This document shows, piece by piece, positions 24,208 to 33,324 of a DNA stretch of 64,000 bases (position 1 is the stretch's first letter; the number at the start of each line of letters is the position of its first letter). The stretch comes from Paenibacillus camerounensis (GTDB taxonomy: Bacteria > Bacillota > Bacilli > Paenibacillales > Paenibacillaceae). The stretch spans positions 16,612-80,611 of the forward strand of contig NZ_CCDG010000022.1 in NCBI RefSeq assembly GCF_000723885.1, in the 5' to 3' direction. A program made the translations under genes and the position numbers. The notes beneath the pieces were generated by a model that saw nothing but the letters and a program-made list of their open reading frames with translations, was not told the DNA's origin and ran no database searches.

Positions 24208-26040
24208 ATGACAGCGAAAACCAGAGTGTTCATGTTGTTCCTGATAGATCTTGTGATAATATGGTTCAGCATTGTGACATCTTATCTGTTCCGTTTCTAT
24301 AGCGATATACCGCAGGAATACGTTGTGCAGATGATATTCTATGGCTTAATCTGCACCCTGTCCTTTGGCGGCAGTCTGATATACTTCGGACTGTACCGCA
24401 GACTATGGCAATATGCCAGTATCGGCGAGATTGTATCGGTCATGAAAGCTATTGTAGTAGGGGCCGTCATCTCATACGCAGTAGCTTTTGTTATGCTTCC
24501 GTCACGGGTTCCATTCAGTATAGAGATGCGTTCTGTAGAGACAATTCTATTATTGGTGGGCGGCGTACGTCTGTTCTGGAGAGTCTTCCGCAGAGGGAGA
24601 TTCACTAATGCGGATACTGAAGTTCATACCTTGATCGTCGGAGCTGGGGATTGCGGAATATTGATTGCCAGAGAGCTAATGGGTGTATCCTTTGCGAACA
24701 CCCGTCTCATAGGCTTCGTTGACGATAGCAACGACAAGCTTCATCTGAAGATTCTCGGAGTTCCGGTTCTGGGTAACCGTTATGATATTCCAAGAATCGT
24801 GAAGGAACGCGAGATTCACGAGATTATTATTGCAATGCCTTCTGTATCACGGAGTGAGATCTCCGAGATTGTTAATTTGTCCAAGGCAACCGGGGTGAAG
24901 CTCAAGATCATTCCTGCACTTAGTGACTTGATTACCGGAAAGGTGTCCGTGAAGAAGCTGCGGGATGTCAGTGTCGAGGATTTACTTGGCCGTGAACCGA
25001 TCGTTGAAGATATGAACAGTATCCTTGGATATGTACACAATAAGACGGTCCTGGTTACCGGAGCAGGCGGATCAATTGGTTCTGAATTGTGCCGGCAGAT
25101 TTCACCCTACTCACCAGATAAGCTGCTGATTCTCGGGCATGGAGAGAACAGTATCTACACAATTGAAATGGAGCTCCGCAAGAGCTTTCCTGAGTTGAAT
25201 ATTGTAACGGTTATTGCTGATGTACAGGATCGCACCCGGATAATGGAAGTCTTCGAAAGTCACAGACCGCACGTAGTCTTTCATGCGGCAGCGCATAAGC
25301 ACGTGCCATTGATGGAGCGTAATCCCTCTGAGGCGATTAAGAACAATGTGTTCGGTACACGTAATGTAGCCGATTGTTCTGAGAAGTACGGGGCCGAACG
25401 GTTTGTAATGATTTCTTCTGATAAGGCTGTTAATCCTACCAGTGTTATGGGAGCGACGAAACGCATTGCAGAGATGTATGTACAAAGCCTGAATACAACA
25501 AGCAGCACGAAGTTCTCAGCTGTCCGCTTCGGTAATGTATTGGGCAGCCGGGGGAGCGTCATTCCTGCCTTCAAGCAGCAGATTGCTGCCGGCGGCCCTG
25601 TGACGGTCACTCATCCGGAGATGATTCGTTATTTCATGACAATTCCGGAAGCTGTGCAATTAGTCATTCAATCCGGAGCTTTCGCCAAAGGCGGCGAAGT
25701 GTTCGTGCTAGATATGGGAGAGCCTGTCAAGATCCTTACCCTTGCAGAAGATCTGATTACCTTGTCTGGCTATGAGCCTTACAAGGATATCAACATAGTC
25801 TTCTCAGGTATTCGCGAAGGCGAGAAGCTGTATGAAGAACTGCTGACCGCTGAAGAGAATCTGGGCTCGACCCAGCATGACCGTATCTTTATAGGTAAAC
25901 CCAATGTAATCAGTCAGAATCAGATGGAACTGGAATTCAAGAGATTGGAACGCGTCTTGTCTGAAGAGCCAGAAGCGATCCGTGAAGTGATTAATCAGAT
26001 TGTGCCAATGCAGCCGGTAGCCCAGGTGGCAATTAGCTAA
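24208..26040 (+). CDS. Membrane nucleotide-sugar 4,6-dehydratase (WbpM/PglF/CapD type)
   Basis: 610 residues from ATG 24208 (TTTGGAGG, 8-base spacing). Four N-terminal membrane helices (about 1-125) are followed by a Rossmann-like domain (VGAGDCGILIARELMG). A second full SDR domain binds NAD(P) through VTGAGGSIGSELCRQI (about 282-297). The catalytic segment SSDKAVNPTSVMGATKR has the Ser-Met-Lys triad of PglF/WbpM enzymes rather than the usual Tyr. Such enzymes convert UDP-GlcNAc to the 4-keto-6-deoxy sugar, the first step to QuiNAc, FucNAc or bacillosamine. The SDR at 28501 may perform the next step (inference). Confidence 0.92.
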   Translation: MTAKTRVFMLFLIDLVIIWFSIVTSYLFRFYSDIPQEYVVQMIFYGLICTLSFGGSLIYFGLYRRLWQYASIGEIVSVMKAIVVGAVISYAVAFVMLPSRVPFSIEMRSVETILLLVGGVRLFWRVFRRGRFTNADTEVHTLIVGAGDCGILIARELMGVSFANTRLIGFVDDSNDKLHLKILGVPVLGNRYDIPRIVKEREIHEIIIAMPSVSRSEISEIVNLSKATGVKLKIIPALSDLITGKVSVKKLRDVSVEDLLGREPIVEDMNSILGYVHNKTVLVTGAGGSIGSELCRQISPYSPDKLLILGHGENSIYTIEMELRKSFPELNIVTVIADVQDRTRIMEVFESHRPHVVFHAAAHKHVPLMERNPSEAIKNNVFGTRNVADCSEKYGAERFVMISSDKAVNPTSVMGATKRIAEMYVQSLNTTSSTKFSAVRFGNVLGSRGSVIPAFKQQIAAGGPVTVTHPEMIRYFMTIPEAVQLVIQSGAFAKGGEVFVLDMGEPVKILTLAEDLITLSGYEPYKDINIVFSGIREGEKLYEELLTAEENLGSTQHDRIFIGKPNVISQNQMELEFKRLERVLSEEPEAIREVINQIVPMQPVAQVAIS

Positions 26041-26064
26041 CTATTGTATGTGGAGGTACTTGAA

Positions 26065-26736
26065 GTGAAGAGATGGAAGAAAGTATTGATTTGGACGTTG
26101 TCCGTAATTGTGGTGCTGGGAGTTGGCGGACTGTTCGCCGCGAACTATGCGGTAGACAAGCTGATGAATTCTATGGCTGGCGGGTTCGAGATAGAAGATA
26201 CTGCTGACAATGTAGCACAGGGCGAGGTTGTTGAGCCCGTGGTAGTAACCGGGGATGCAGAGACAGAACCAACAGCAACTGCATCAGTCACTCCAAATAC
26301 TACTGCTCCTGATGAAAGTGTAGATGAACCTGCTACTGGAGATAATGCTGTAAATGACTCGACCAAACCAACAAGTACTCCTGCTGCAGCACAACCCACT
26401 GCTTCTGCAGACGGCTACACCGCTCAAGTATCAACAGATAAAGCGAAAGAAATTCAAGATAGCGTGACTGTTAAGGACAAGGCTGATGTGGCTTCAATTG
26501 TACTTAGTCAATTAAGCGTATCCGATATTAAGCGTCTCCAGGAACTTGCCAAGGGCGGGTTATCGATTGAAGAGAAGCGTGAAGCACGCAGCATTATTCT
26601 TGGAAAAGTATCTGAGGATCAGTATAACGAGTTATCTCAAGTCGCCAAGAAATATGGTGTAAGCCAAGGCAAAACTCAAAAACAAATTATTGCGGAAGAA
26701 GAGCAACTTAAAGCCCAACAAGAAGGAAGTGAGTAA
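26065..26736 (+). CDS. Membrane-anchored protein with Thr/Pro-rich linker, unknown
   Basis: 223 residues from GTG 26065, 8 bases after TGGAGG; a TTG at 26044 is upstream of that site. A basic start (VKRWKKVL) precedes one membrane helix (IWTLSVIVVLGVGGLFAANYA). A low-complexity Thr/Ala/Pro/Asp linker spans about 50-125. A helical C-terminal domain of about 90 residues follows (SVTVKDKADVASIVLSQLSVSDIKRLQELA) and ends in a charged tail. The layout suggests an anchored extracellular domain on a flexible stalk. No family recognised. It is 1 bp from the next gene and probably works with it. Confidence 0.75.
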   Translation: MKRWKKVLIWTLSVIVVLGVGGLFAANYAVDKLMNSMAGGFEIEDTADNVAQGEVVEPVVVTGDAETEPTATASVTPNTTAPDESVDEPATGDNAVNDSTKPTSTPAAAQPTASADGYTAQVSTDKAKEIQDSVTVKDKADVASIVLSQLSVSDIKRLQELAKGGLSIEEKREARSIILGKVSEDQYNELSQVAKKYGVSQGKTQKQIIAEEEQLKAQQEGSE

Positions 26737-26737
26737 T

Positions 26738-27760
26738 ATGTCAAAAGTAAAACTACCGGCAGCAGCGTTGTTATTAATATTACTTACTGGTGCGGCCCCT
26801 TTAACGGCTTCAGCCCCATTATCAGCTTTAGCAGCTCCATTATCAGCTTCGGCAACAGTAGTTTCAGATGCTATTAAAGTGCAGAGTATGAATGTGAAGA
26901 TGATCTTTGATGGAGTCAGCATGCAGCCTCCAACGGGTCAATATGTCTTCATTCACAACAATACAACCTATGTGCCGATTAGATTTGTCTCTTATGCCTT
27001 ACAGAAGAGTGTCAGCTGGGACGCCAAAAATCTGAAAGTCACTGTTGCTGAACCAAGCAGTTCCGAACTTGTTGTTATTAAAGAATATCTTATGAATGCT
27101 GGTAACATGAATACTTCTACAACAGCAGCAAAGAGTATTACTCTGAATAAGACGAAAGCAAGCTATGTCTTTAACGGAGCCGCCAAAGCTGTACCTTCAG
27201 GACAAGCTAGTTATATGTTGAACGGTTCTTTGTACGTTCCACTTCGTTTTCTCTCTGAGTCTGTAGGTAACAAGATTTCATGGGATCAGAAGACCAAGAC
27301 CATTACTGCTACATCTGCAGGTTATCAGGAGCAGAATAGCGGCTCAACTAACAATAGTTCTTCAGGAGGAGGAGTTACTCCTTCTGCAACAGCTACGCCA
27401 GCACCGACGAGTGGAGCAGCTGGGGGTGGCTCTGCTGGAACAGGTACAGTCACCTATGAACAAATTACAAGTGCGACAGAAGCTAAGCTCACTGCTTTAC
27501 GTAATCAGAGCAGTTCAGCTTTGATGAGTCTTGCCCTTCAATATGTTCAGGCAACAGATCAAGCCACCAAAGCCAGCCTTCTGGCCCAGGGTAAACAACA
27601 GCTGTCCTCGTCTACGGGTGCATTTAATAGCATAGTTGCTGATGCAGAGAAGCAACTGACTGCCAGTGGTTATAGTACAGATATTATTAATCAGTATAGA
27701 GCAACCTTTGAGGCCGAATTACAACAAGGTATGGCACTGGCTGAGGGTATGGCGGACTAA
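26738..27760 (+). CDS. Exported stalk-domain (copper amine oxidase N-like) protein
   Basis: 340 residues; ATG at 26738 directly after the upstream stop, Shine-Dalgarno GAAGGAAG. The signal peptide is Ala/Leu-rich with a repeated APLSALAAPLSASA segment. Two copies of the stalk domain called copper amine oxidase N-terminal domain are visible: FDGVSMQPPTGQYVFIHNNT...YVPIRFVSYAL and FNGAAKAVPSGQASYMLNGS...YVPLRFLSESVG, each followed by SWD. A Ser/Gly/Thr linker leads to a helical C-terminal domain (about 245-340). These domains are common in Paenibacillus envelope proteins and do not imply oxidase activity. A role in the polysaccharide locus is inferred from position only. Confidence 0.82.
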   Translation: MSKVKLPAAALLLILLTGAAPLTASAPLSALAAPLSASATVVSDAIKVQSMNVKMIFDGVSMQPPTGQYVFIHNNTTYVPIRFVSYALQKSVSWDAKNLKVTVAEPSSSELVVIKEYLMNAGNMNTSTTAAKSITLNKTKASYVFNGAAKAVPSGQASYMLNGSLYVPLRFLSESVGNKISWDQKTKTITATSAGYQEQNSGSTNNSSSGGGVTPSATATPAPTSGAAGGGSAGTGTVTYEQITSATEAKLTALRNQSSSALMSLALQYVQATDQATKASLLAQGKQQLSSSTGAFNSIVADAEKQLTASGYSTDIINQYRATFEAELQQGMALAEGMAD

Positions 27761-27783
27761 CAAGGTCGCTATTCAGTTTGTAC

Positions 27784-27830
27784 TGCATAGCCTCACTCTC
27801 TATTTCTACTAACGAGAATGAGGCTATGCA
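27784..27830. other. Strong hairpin without T tract, inside the polysaccharide locus
   Basis: TGCATAGCCTCA (27784-27795) pairs perfectly with TGAGGCTATGCA (27819-27830), loop 23 bases. What follows (TAAATCGAAATAC) is not a T run, so this is not a standard terminator. It could be an RNA processing site, a leaky terminator or an antitermination element. Confidence 0.6.
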
Positions 27831-27869
27831 TAAATCGAAATACTAGTACTAAAAGGATCAGGTGAAATT

Positions 27870-28499
27870 ATGAAGCCTTATACTATCGTAAAACCAATCA
27901 TTGATTTTCTATTGGCTCTAATTGGAATTTTCCTGTTATGGCCTTTTTTCTTGATTATTTCTATTTTTATTAAACTGGGTTCAAAAGGCCCCGTCTTATT
28001 TAAGCAAAAAAGAATAGGTAAAAATAAGAAAGAGTTTTATATCCTTAAATTTAGAACCATGCGCACGGATACACCGGCAGAAATGCCTACACATATGTTG
28101 CAAGATCCCGATTTCTTTATTACCAAAGTAGGTAAATTCCTGAGGAAGACCAGCCTAGATGAGCTTCCACAGATTATTAATATTCTTAAGGGTGAGATGA
28201 GCATTATCGGACCGCGTCCAGCTCTGTGGAATCAGTATGATTTGATTGCTGAACGCGATAAATATAGAGCTAATGATATAAAGCCAGGCCTGACCGGATG
28301 GGCGCAGGTTAATGGGAGAGACGAACTACCTATTGAGATAAAGTCCAGATTTGATGGCGAGTATACTGCGAAGTTTACTTTCATGTTGGATTTGAAGGTT
28401 TTCTTTATGACTGTTCTAAGTGTGCTGAAATCTGAGGGTGTGAGAGAAGGTGCTAAAGACCAGGAAGTAGCATCTACCACCAAAGGAGCAGCTTTGTAG
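27870..28499 (+). CDS. Undecaprenyl-phosphate sugar-1-phosphate transferase (initiating)
   Basis: 209 residues, the size of the minimal catalytic form (PglC/EpsL-like) of the polyisoprenyl-phosphate hexose-1-phosphate transferase family. It has one N-terminal membrane segment (IIDFLLALIGIFLLWPFFLIISIFI). Catalytic motifs follow: GPVLFKQKRIGKN, FRTMRTDT, KTSLDELPQ, GPRPAL and KPGLTGWAQVNGR. It loads the first sugar phosphate on the lipid carrier at the cytoplasmic face. Given the PglF-type dehydratase upstream, the first sugar may be an N-acetylated 6-deoxyhexose. It is the last gene before base composition falls sharply. Confidence 0.93.
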   Translation: MKPYTIVKPIIDFLLALIGIFLLWPFFLIISIFIKLGSKGPVLFKQKRIGKNKKEFYILKFRTMRTDTPAEMPTHMLQDPDFFITKVGKFLRKTSLDELPQIINILKGEMSIIGPRPALWNQYDLIAERDKYRANDIKPGLTGWAQVNGRDELPIEIKSRFDGEYTAKFTFMLDLKVFFMTVLSVLKSEGVREGAKDQEVASTTKGAAL

Positions 28500-28500
28500 A

Positions 28501-29376
28501 ATGAAAAAGAAAAAAGTTCTTATTACTGGAAAAGGAAGTTATGTTGGAACGAGTTTTATGAAATGGCTTGAGCAGTGGCCAAATCAGTATGAAGTGAAAG
28601 AGTTATCTGTTAGAGGGTCATTGTGGAGAGAACATGATTTTTCAGAGTATGATGTTGTTCTACATGTAGCTGGAATTGCGCATGTCTCAACGAATCCTAA
28701 AATGGAAGAAGATTATTACAAAGTAAATCGAGATCTAACAATTGATGTTGCTAAGAAAGCAAAAAAAGAAAATGTTCAACAATTTATATTTCTGAGCAGC
28801 ATAATTGTTTATGGTGATGGTGGTAAAGATAAGGTTATAAATAAAAGCACTTTACCACATCCCAGTAACTTTTATGGAAAAAGCAAATTACAAGCTGAGG
28901 AAGGAATAAAGGCCTTAGAAAGCGAGACTTTTAAAATTGTTGTGTTGAGACCCCCAATGATTTATGGTCAACACTCAAAAGGAAATTATATTAAATTATC
29001 TCTACTAGCTAAGAAGCTCCCAGTTTTTCCTGACTACAATAATAAACGTAGCATTCTTTATATAGAGAGTCTATGTGAGTTTATAAAACTTACAATGGAC
29101 AATTCGGAAAGTGGACTTTTTTTTCCTCAAAATATTGAATATGCTAGAACAAGTGAGATGGTGCAATTTATTGCCGAAGCACATTCCAAGCAGATAAAGT
29201 TGATAAAGATTTTTAACCCTCTTTTGAAATTTTTGATTACCAAAGTAGGGATAGTAAATAAGGTATTTGGAAATCTGTACTATGAACAAAATATTAGTGA
29301 GTATAAAACTAATTATAGAATACTCAATTTAAGGGAATCTATTACAGTGACTGAAACTGGAGAGAGAAAGAAATGA
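28501..29376 (+). CDS. SDR-family nucleotide-sugar epimerase/reductase
   Basis: 291 residues, starting one base after the previous stop. The N-terminal nucleotide-binding glycine motif is slightly unusual (ITGKGSYVG instead of GxxGxxG), and the catalytic Tyr-Lys pair is present as YGKSK. Residues about 60-75 (LHVAGIAHVSTN) and the LSSIIVYG strand fit extended SDR enzymes of cell-surface sugar loci. The likely substrate is the 4-keto sugar made by the dehydratase at 24208, which would make it a 4-reductase or epimerase. That is inference. The AT-rich block starts here. The next gene overlaps by 4 bp. Confidence 0.85.
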   Translation: MKKKKVLITGKGSYVGTSFMKWLEQWPNQYEVKELSVRGSLWREHDFSEYDVVLHVAGIAHVSTNPKMEEDYYKVNRDLTIDVAKKAKKENVQQFIFLSSIIVYGDGGKDKVINKSTLPHPSNFYGKSKLQAEEGIKALESETFKIVVLRPPMIYGQHSKGNYIKLSLLAKKLPVFPDYNNKRSILYIESLCEFIKLTMDNSESGLFFPQNIEYARTSEMVQFIAEAHSKQIKLIKIFNPLLKFLITKVGIVNKVFGNLYYEQNISEYKTNYRILNLRESITVTETGERKK

Positions 29377-30506
29377 ATGTAGTGATTGTAAATTGTTTTG
29401 ATACTTATGAAGAAAGAATCGATCTTCTCCATGAGTACTTTGTTAGCAAAGGTCACTCGGTTACAATAATTCAATCTAACTTTAGGCATTTTAAAAAAGA
29501 ATTTCGTACAGAGCAGAAAAAAGATTTTTTATTTATTCCAACTAAGCCATATTATAAGAATATGTCTTATGCCAGAATGAAGTCTCATTATGAATTTGCG
29601 AAAAAGGCATTCAAACAGATTGAAATGATAAATCCAGACTTGTTGTATGCTGTTATCCCGCCAAATTCCATAGCAAAATTTGCTGCGAAATATAAGAAGA
29701 ATAATCCTCGAATTAAATTAATATTTGATTTAATTGATCTTTGGCCTGAAACAATGCCGATAGGATCTATAAAAAATTTACCACCCTTTACTTCGTGGAA
29801 ATCTATGAGAGACAATAGCTTGAAATATGCTGATTTTGTAATATCAGAGTGTGACTTATACAGAACTATTCTAAAAGATAAATTAATAGATTCAAAAGTG
29901 AAAACTTTATATTTGGCGAAAAAAGAATTATCTAGCGAAACAGATCCAATCTTGTCGGAAGATAAATTTCATTTATGTTATTTAGGTTCGATTAACAACA
30001 TTATAGATATACTGAAAATTAAAAGAATATCTAATTGTTTTAATAAAGTTAGACCTACTACACTTCATATTATTGGTGATGGAGAAAATAGGGATGATCT
30101 TATTAAAGAACTTACAAAGGCTGGAGTAAGTGTTGAATATTATGGGAAGGTTTATGATAACTATAAAAAACAAAATATATTTGATATTTGCCACTTTGGA
30201 CTGAATATTATGAAAGATTCCGTCTGCGTGGGGTTAACAATGAAATCAATAGATTATTTTCAAGCTGGAATTCCAATAATTAATAATATTAAATCAGATA
30301 CATCGAAAATTGTAGAAACTTATAAAGTTGGAATCAATTATAATGATGAAGACTTTCGTAGTATTGTGAAAAAAATAGATACTGTTAATAAGAGTGAATA
30401 TTATTCCATGCGAAGAAATGCAAAAAAGGTCTATAATGAATTGTTTTCACATAAATCATTCATAAGTAAAATGGACAATATTATGGAGGAGTTATTACAA
30501 TCGTGA
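29373..30506 (+). CDS. Glycosyltransferase, GT4-like
   Basis: 377 residues; start overlaps the previous stop (ATGA). It has a GT-B fold layout. The N-terminal half carries LLHEYFVSKGHSVTII and KLIFDLIDLWPETMP, and the C-terminal half carries FHLCYLGSINN, a beta strand LHIIGDGENRDDLIKEL and CVGLTMKSIDYFQAGIPIINN. The last matches the nucleotide-sugar-binding region of family 4 enzymes, although the classic EX7E is weak. Predicted to add one sugar of the repeat unit at the cytoplasmic membrane face. Very AT-rich. Donor and acceptor unknown. Confidence 0.82.
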   Translation: MNVVIVNCFDTYEERIDLLHEYFVSKGHSVTIIQSNFRHFKKEFRTEQKKDFLFIPTKPYYKNMSYARMKSHYEFAKKAFKQIEMINPDLLYAVIPPNSIAKFAAKYKKNNPRIKLIFDLIDLWPETMPIGSIKNLPPFTSWKSMRDNSLKYADFVISECDLYRTILKDKLIDSKVKTLYLAKKELSSETDPILSEDKFHLCYLGSINNIIDILKIKRISNCFNKVRPTTLHIIGDGENRDDLIKELTKAGVSVEYYGKVYDNYKKQNIFDICHFGLNIMKDSVCVGLTMKSIDYFQAGIPIINNIKSDTSKIVETYKVGINYNDEDFRSIVKKIDTVNKSEYYSMRRNAKKVYNELFSHKSFISKMDNIMEELLQS

Positions 30507-31096
30507 AGAATAGTTATGGATTAGGAGAAATACTCTCTAATATAATATCTCTTGTTTATACAAAAGTCTTTTATAAAGGTGCGCGATTTATAAGGAGACC
30601 AATATATGTTAGAGGAAAAAGGTATTTAACTTACGGAAAAGGGTTTTCTACTGGCTATGGGTGCAGATTAGAAATGTTTGATACAGGCAAAGGGAGTTTG
30701 GAAAAAATATTAATAGGGGAAAATTGTAAAATTGGCGATTATGTTCACATAGCAGCCGGAGAAAAAGTGACAATAGGTAGTAATTGTCTATTGGCCTCCA
30801 AAATATTTATTACCGATATTAGTCATGGGAATTACACAGATTTTGATATGAATTCAACCCCTGATATTGCTCCTGATCAAAGACCGCTACAAACATCAAA
30901 AGTTAGCATTGGGAAAAATGTCTGGATAGGAGAAAATGTAACTATATTGCCAGGAGTAAACATTGGAGATGGAGTTGTGATCGGAGCTAACGCAGTAGTT
31001 AACAAGAATATACCAGCAAACTCAATTGCGGTAGGATGCCCTGCTAAAGTTGTGAAAATTTTTAATAAAGATGAGAATAAATGGATGAAACTTTAA
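30503..31096 (+). CDS. Hexapeptide-repeat acyltransferase
   Basis: 197 residues with a GTG start overlapping the previous gene by 4 bp. Imperfect hexapeptide repeats build a left-handed beta helix (IGENCKIGDYVHIAAGEKVTIGSNC, then IGKNVWIGENVTILPGVNIGDGVVIGANAVV). The catalytic His lies in TDISHGNYTD. The C terminus has the family's GCPAKVVK. It resembles WcaF/maltose O-acetyltransferase-type enzymes and probably acetylates a sugar of the repeat unit. Substrate unknown. Confidence 0.88.
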   Translation: MKNSYGLGEILSNIISLVYTKVFYKGARFIRRPIYVRGKRYLTYGKGFSTGYGCRLEMFDTGKGSLEKILIGENCKIGDYVHIAAGEKVTIGSNCLLASKIFITDISHGNYTDFDMNSTPDIAPDQRPLQTSKVSIGKNVWIGENVTILPGVNIGDGVVIGANAVVNKNIPANSIAVGCPAKVVKIFNKDENKWMKL

Positions 31097-31141
31097 AAGT
31101 ATTTTAACTGACTTAAAAAGATTTATGGAGGTAATAGGTTA

Positions 31142-32131
31142 GTGGTGAAAATAAGTATAATTGTCCCTGTATATAAGGTTGAAAAATATTTAGATCGGTG
31201 TATCAATTCAATACTTAATCAAACTTATAAGAATTTTGAATTAATTCTAGTAAATGATGGTTCTCCTGATAACTGTGGAATTCTTTGCGATAAGTTTGCA
31301 TTAAAAGACAATAGGATAAAAGTAATACATAAAAAAAACGGTGGATTAAGTTCTGCTCGAAATGCAGGATTAGATATTGCTATTGGTCAATATGTCGGGT
31401 TTGTAGACAGCGATGATTGGATCACTAGTGATATGTATGAGTATTTGCTTGATTTAATTGAAAAATATGATTGTGATATTTCTTCTGTCTCTTATATGTT
31501 AACAAAAGGAAATGAAGCATTTAGACAGGCACCTATTAATATTAACTGTTATGAAGGTGTTGATAGCTTGCGTAATTACTTATATGAGGGAATGTCAAAA
31601 AGGGTAGCTGATTATCCCGTATGGAATAAATTGTATAATCGGCAATTGTTCAACAATATTAGATTTCCAATAGGGCAACTATATGAGGATGGTGCCACTA
31701 ATTTTCTGCTACTTGAAAAAGCAAAGAAATATGTGAAAAGCAATAAAGTTTCTTACTATTATTACCAGGATGGTGCTGGTATTACACGGCGCGGCTTTAA
31801 GCAACAAGACCTTGAAATACTAGAAGTCTCAAATCAAATGCTTGAATTGGCACTGAAATATAAAGATGACGAAATAAATAAACTAACAGAAATGAAACTA
31901 GCTCGTTCTTACTTTTCATTATTATCTAAAATATCTTTCTTTGGTATTGGGGAAGAAATTGAAAATAAGAAAGAATTGGTTGATAGACTTAACTCTCAAT
32001 TAAGAAAAAAATATTTCTTGTTACTAAAATCACCTATGCCGATTAATCGGAAGATTATTATGACTTTAATTTGTATTAATATTAATCTTGTTAAGATGCC
32101 TGTTTCAATATATAGAGCTTTAAAAAGATGA
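31142..32131 (+). CDS. Glycosyltransferase family 2
   Basis: 329 residues from GTG 31142, 10 bases after TGGAGG. The GT-A core is at the N terminus: SIIVPVYKVEKYLDRCINSIL, LVNDGSPDN (UDP-sugar binding), GLSSARNAGLDIA and the metal-binding FVDSDDW. The C-terminal 120 residues are helical and divergent. It is predicted to transfer a sugar during repeat-unit assembly. It is related to the enzyme at 33325, with the same order of motifs, so an old duplication within this type of locus is likely. Confidence 0.92.
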   Translation: MVKISIIVPVYKVEKYLDRCINSILNQTYKNFELILVNDGSPDNCGILCDKFALKDNRIKVIHKKNGGLSSARNAGLDIAIGQYVGFVDSDDWITSDMYEYLLDLIEKYDCDISSVSYMLTKGNEAFRQAPININCYEGVDSLRNYLYEGMSKRVADYPVWNKLYNRQLFNNIRFPIGQLYEDGATNFLLLEKAKKYVKSNKVSYYYYQDGAGITRRGFKQQDLEILEVSNQMLELALKYKDDEINKLTEMKLARSYFSLLSKISFFGIGEEIENKKELVDRLNSQLRKKYFLLLKSPMPINRKIIMTLICININLVKMPVSIYRALKR

Positions 32132-32194
32132 TTTTATATTTATGTAGTTGGGAGATCGATTAATAACAAAGGTTTTATAAGGAGTAACTATCTA

Positions 32195-33274
32195 ATGGGT
32201 ATCTATTTTATTAATTTAGGCTTTATAATTTTGCTAGGCATACTTTTTCAAACAAAAGGAAATAACAAAGCTAAAGAGAAATTATATATAACAATAGCCT
32301 ATACTTCTATTTTTATAGTAGCTGCTTTTAGAGATATAACTGTTGGAACTGATACTAAACAATATCAAATTATTTATTCTACCCTTGCTCATATTAACTA
32401 TTCTGATATTTTCGATATTTACAGATCTGAATATGGCTATATTTTACTTAACAAAGTACTATCTTTTTTCACTTTGGAACCTCAGGCAATTACAATAGTA
32501 ACAAGTGGATTAATAGTCCTTCTTATGGCTATTTTTGTATATAATAACTCACAAAACGTATACGTTTCTACCTTTTTATTTTTAACAACATTCTATTTTT
32601 GTATATCAATGAATGCTTCAAGGCAGTTTATTTCTGTCGTTCTAATATGTAACTCATTTTATTTCTTGAAAAGGCAAAAAACTAAATTATTTATTTTTAT
32701 GATTCTTCTGGCATCTTTATTTCATTTATCTTCCATAGTATTTCTAGTGGTGATAATTTTGAAATTTATAAAACCAAACGCGAAAAATTTTATTATTATA
32801 TGTACCTTTTCTTTGGTTGTTACGCTAATACTAATGTTTTCAAATGATGCTATATTAAATATATTCTCTTATTATGATGTGTACCAAAACACTAGGTTTT
32901 TTACAGGGAATTCAGTTAGAGGCACATATTTGATTTGGGTGGCACAGTTAGCTTTGGCATTTATATCTATATTTATCCTGAATAAAAATCAAAAAAAATA
33001 TAATGATGTTACAAAGTTTGAAATGTTTTATTTATCAATTTTTATGGTTTTTTCAGTCTCTATGGGTTTGATTGGAACTAAACTCTTTATTTTGAGTAGA
33101 ATGACATATTATTTTGGTGTATTTATGATTATATTTATACCAAATATATTAGCGAAAATAAATAAGGTAGGTATGCTTGTATATATTCCCTTGTACTTAG
33201 TTTTGACATTATACTATTTTTATATGTTAAAAAGTGGATCGGAGGGAGTAGTGCCATATAATTTTTCAAAATAA
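32195..33274 (+). CDS. Wzy-like polysaccharide polymerase (EpsG family)
   Basis: 359 residues, about ten membrane helices. The family signature near the N terminus is present: AAFRDITVGTDTKQYQIIY. Later come SMNASRQFISVVLICNSFYFL and LFHLSSIVFLVVIIL, typical of EpsG/Wzy polymerases, which join lipid-linked repeat units outside the membrane. It lies between two glycosyltransferases in the AT-rich block together with a flippase, so the Wzx/Wzy-dependent route is complete here. Confidence 0.88.
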   Translation: MGIYFINLGFIILLGILFQTKGNNKAKEKLYITIAYTSIFIVAAFRDITVGTDTKQYQIIYSTLAHINYSDIFDIYRSEYGYILLNKVLSFFTLEPQAITIVTSGLIVLLMAIFVYNNSQNVYVSTFLFLTTFYFCISMNASRQFISVVLICNSFYFLKRQKTKLFIFMILLASLFHLSSIVFLVVIILKFIKPNAKNFIIICTFSLVVTLILMFSNDAILNIFSYYDVYQNTRFFTGNSVRGTYLIWVAQLALAFISIFILNKNQKKYNDVTKFEMFYLSIFMVFSVSMGLIGTKLFILSRMTYYFGVFMIIFIPNILAKINKVGMLVYIPLYLVLTLYYFYMLKSGSEGVVPYNFSK

Positions 33275-33324
33275 ATATAAATTAGTATATAAAGTCTCAA
33301 ATTATTTAGAAGGGGTGTAAGATT

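Noticed and set aside
26738..27760. True copper amine oxidase
   Set aside because: Only the small N-terminal stalk domains are present; the catalytic domain is absent.
30503..31096. Serine O-acetyltransferase (cysE)
   Set aside because: Hexapeptide repeats alone are not specific, and the context is sugar modification.
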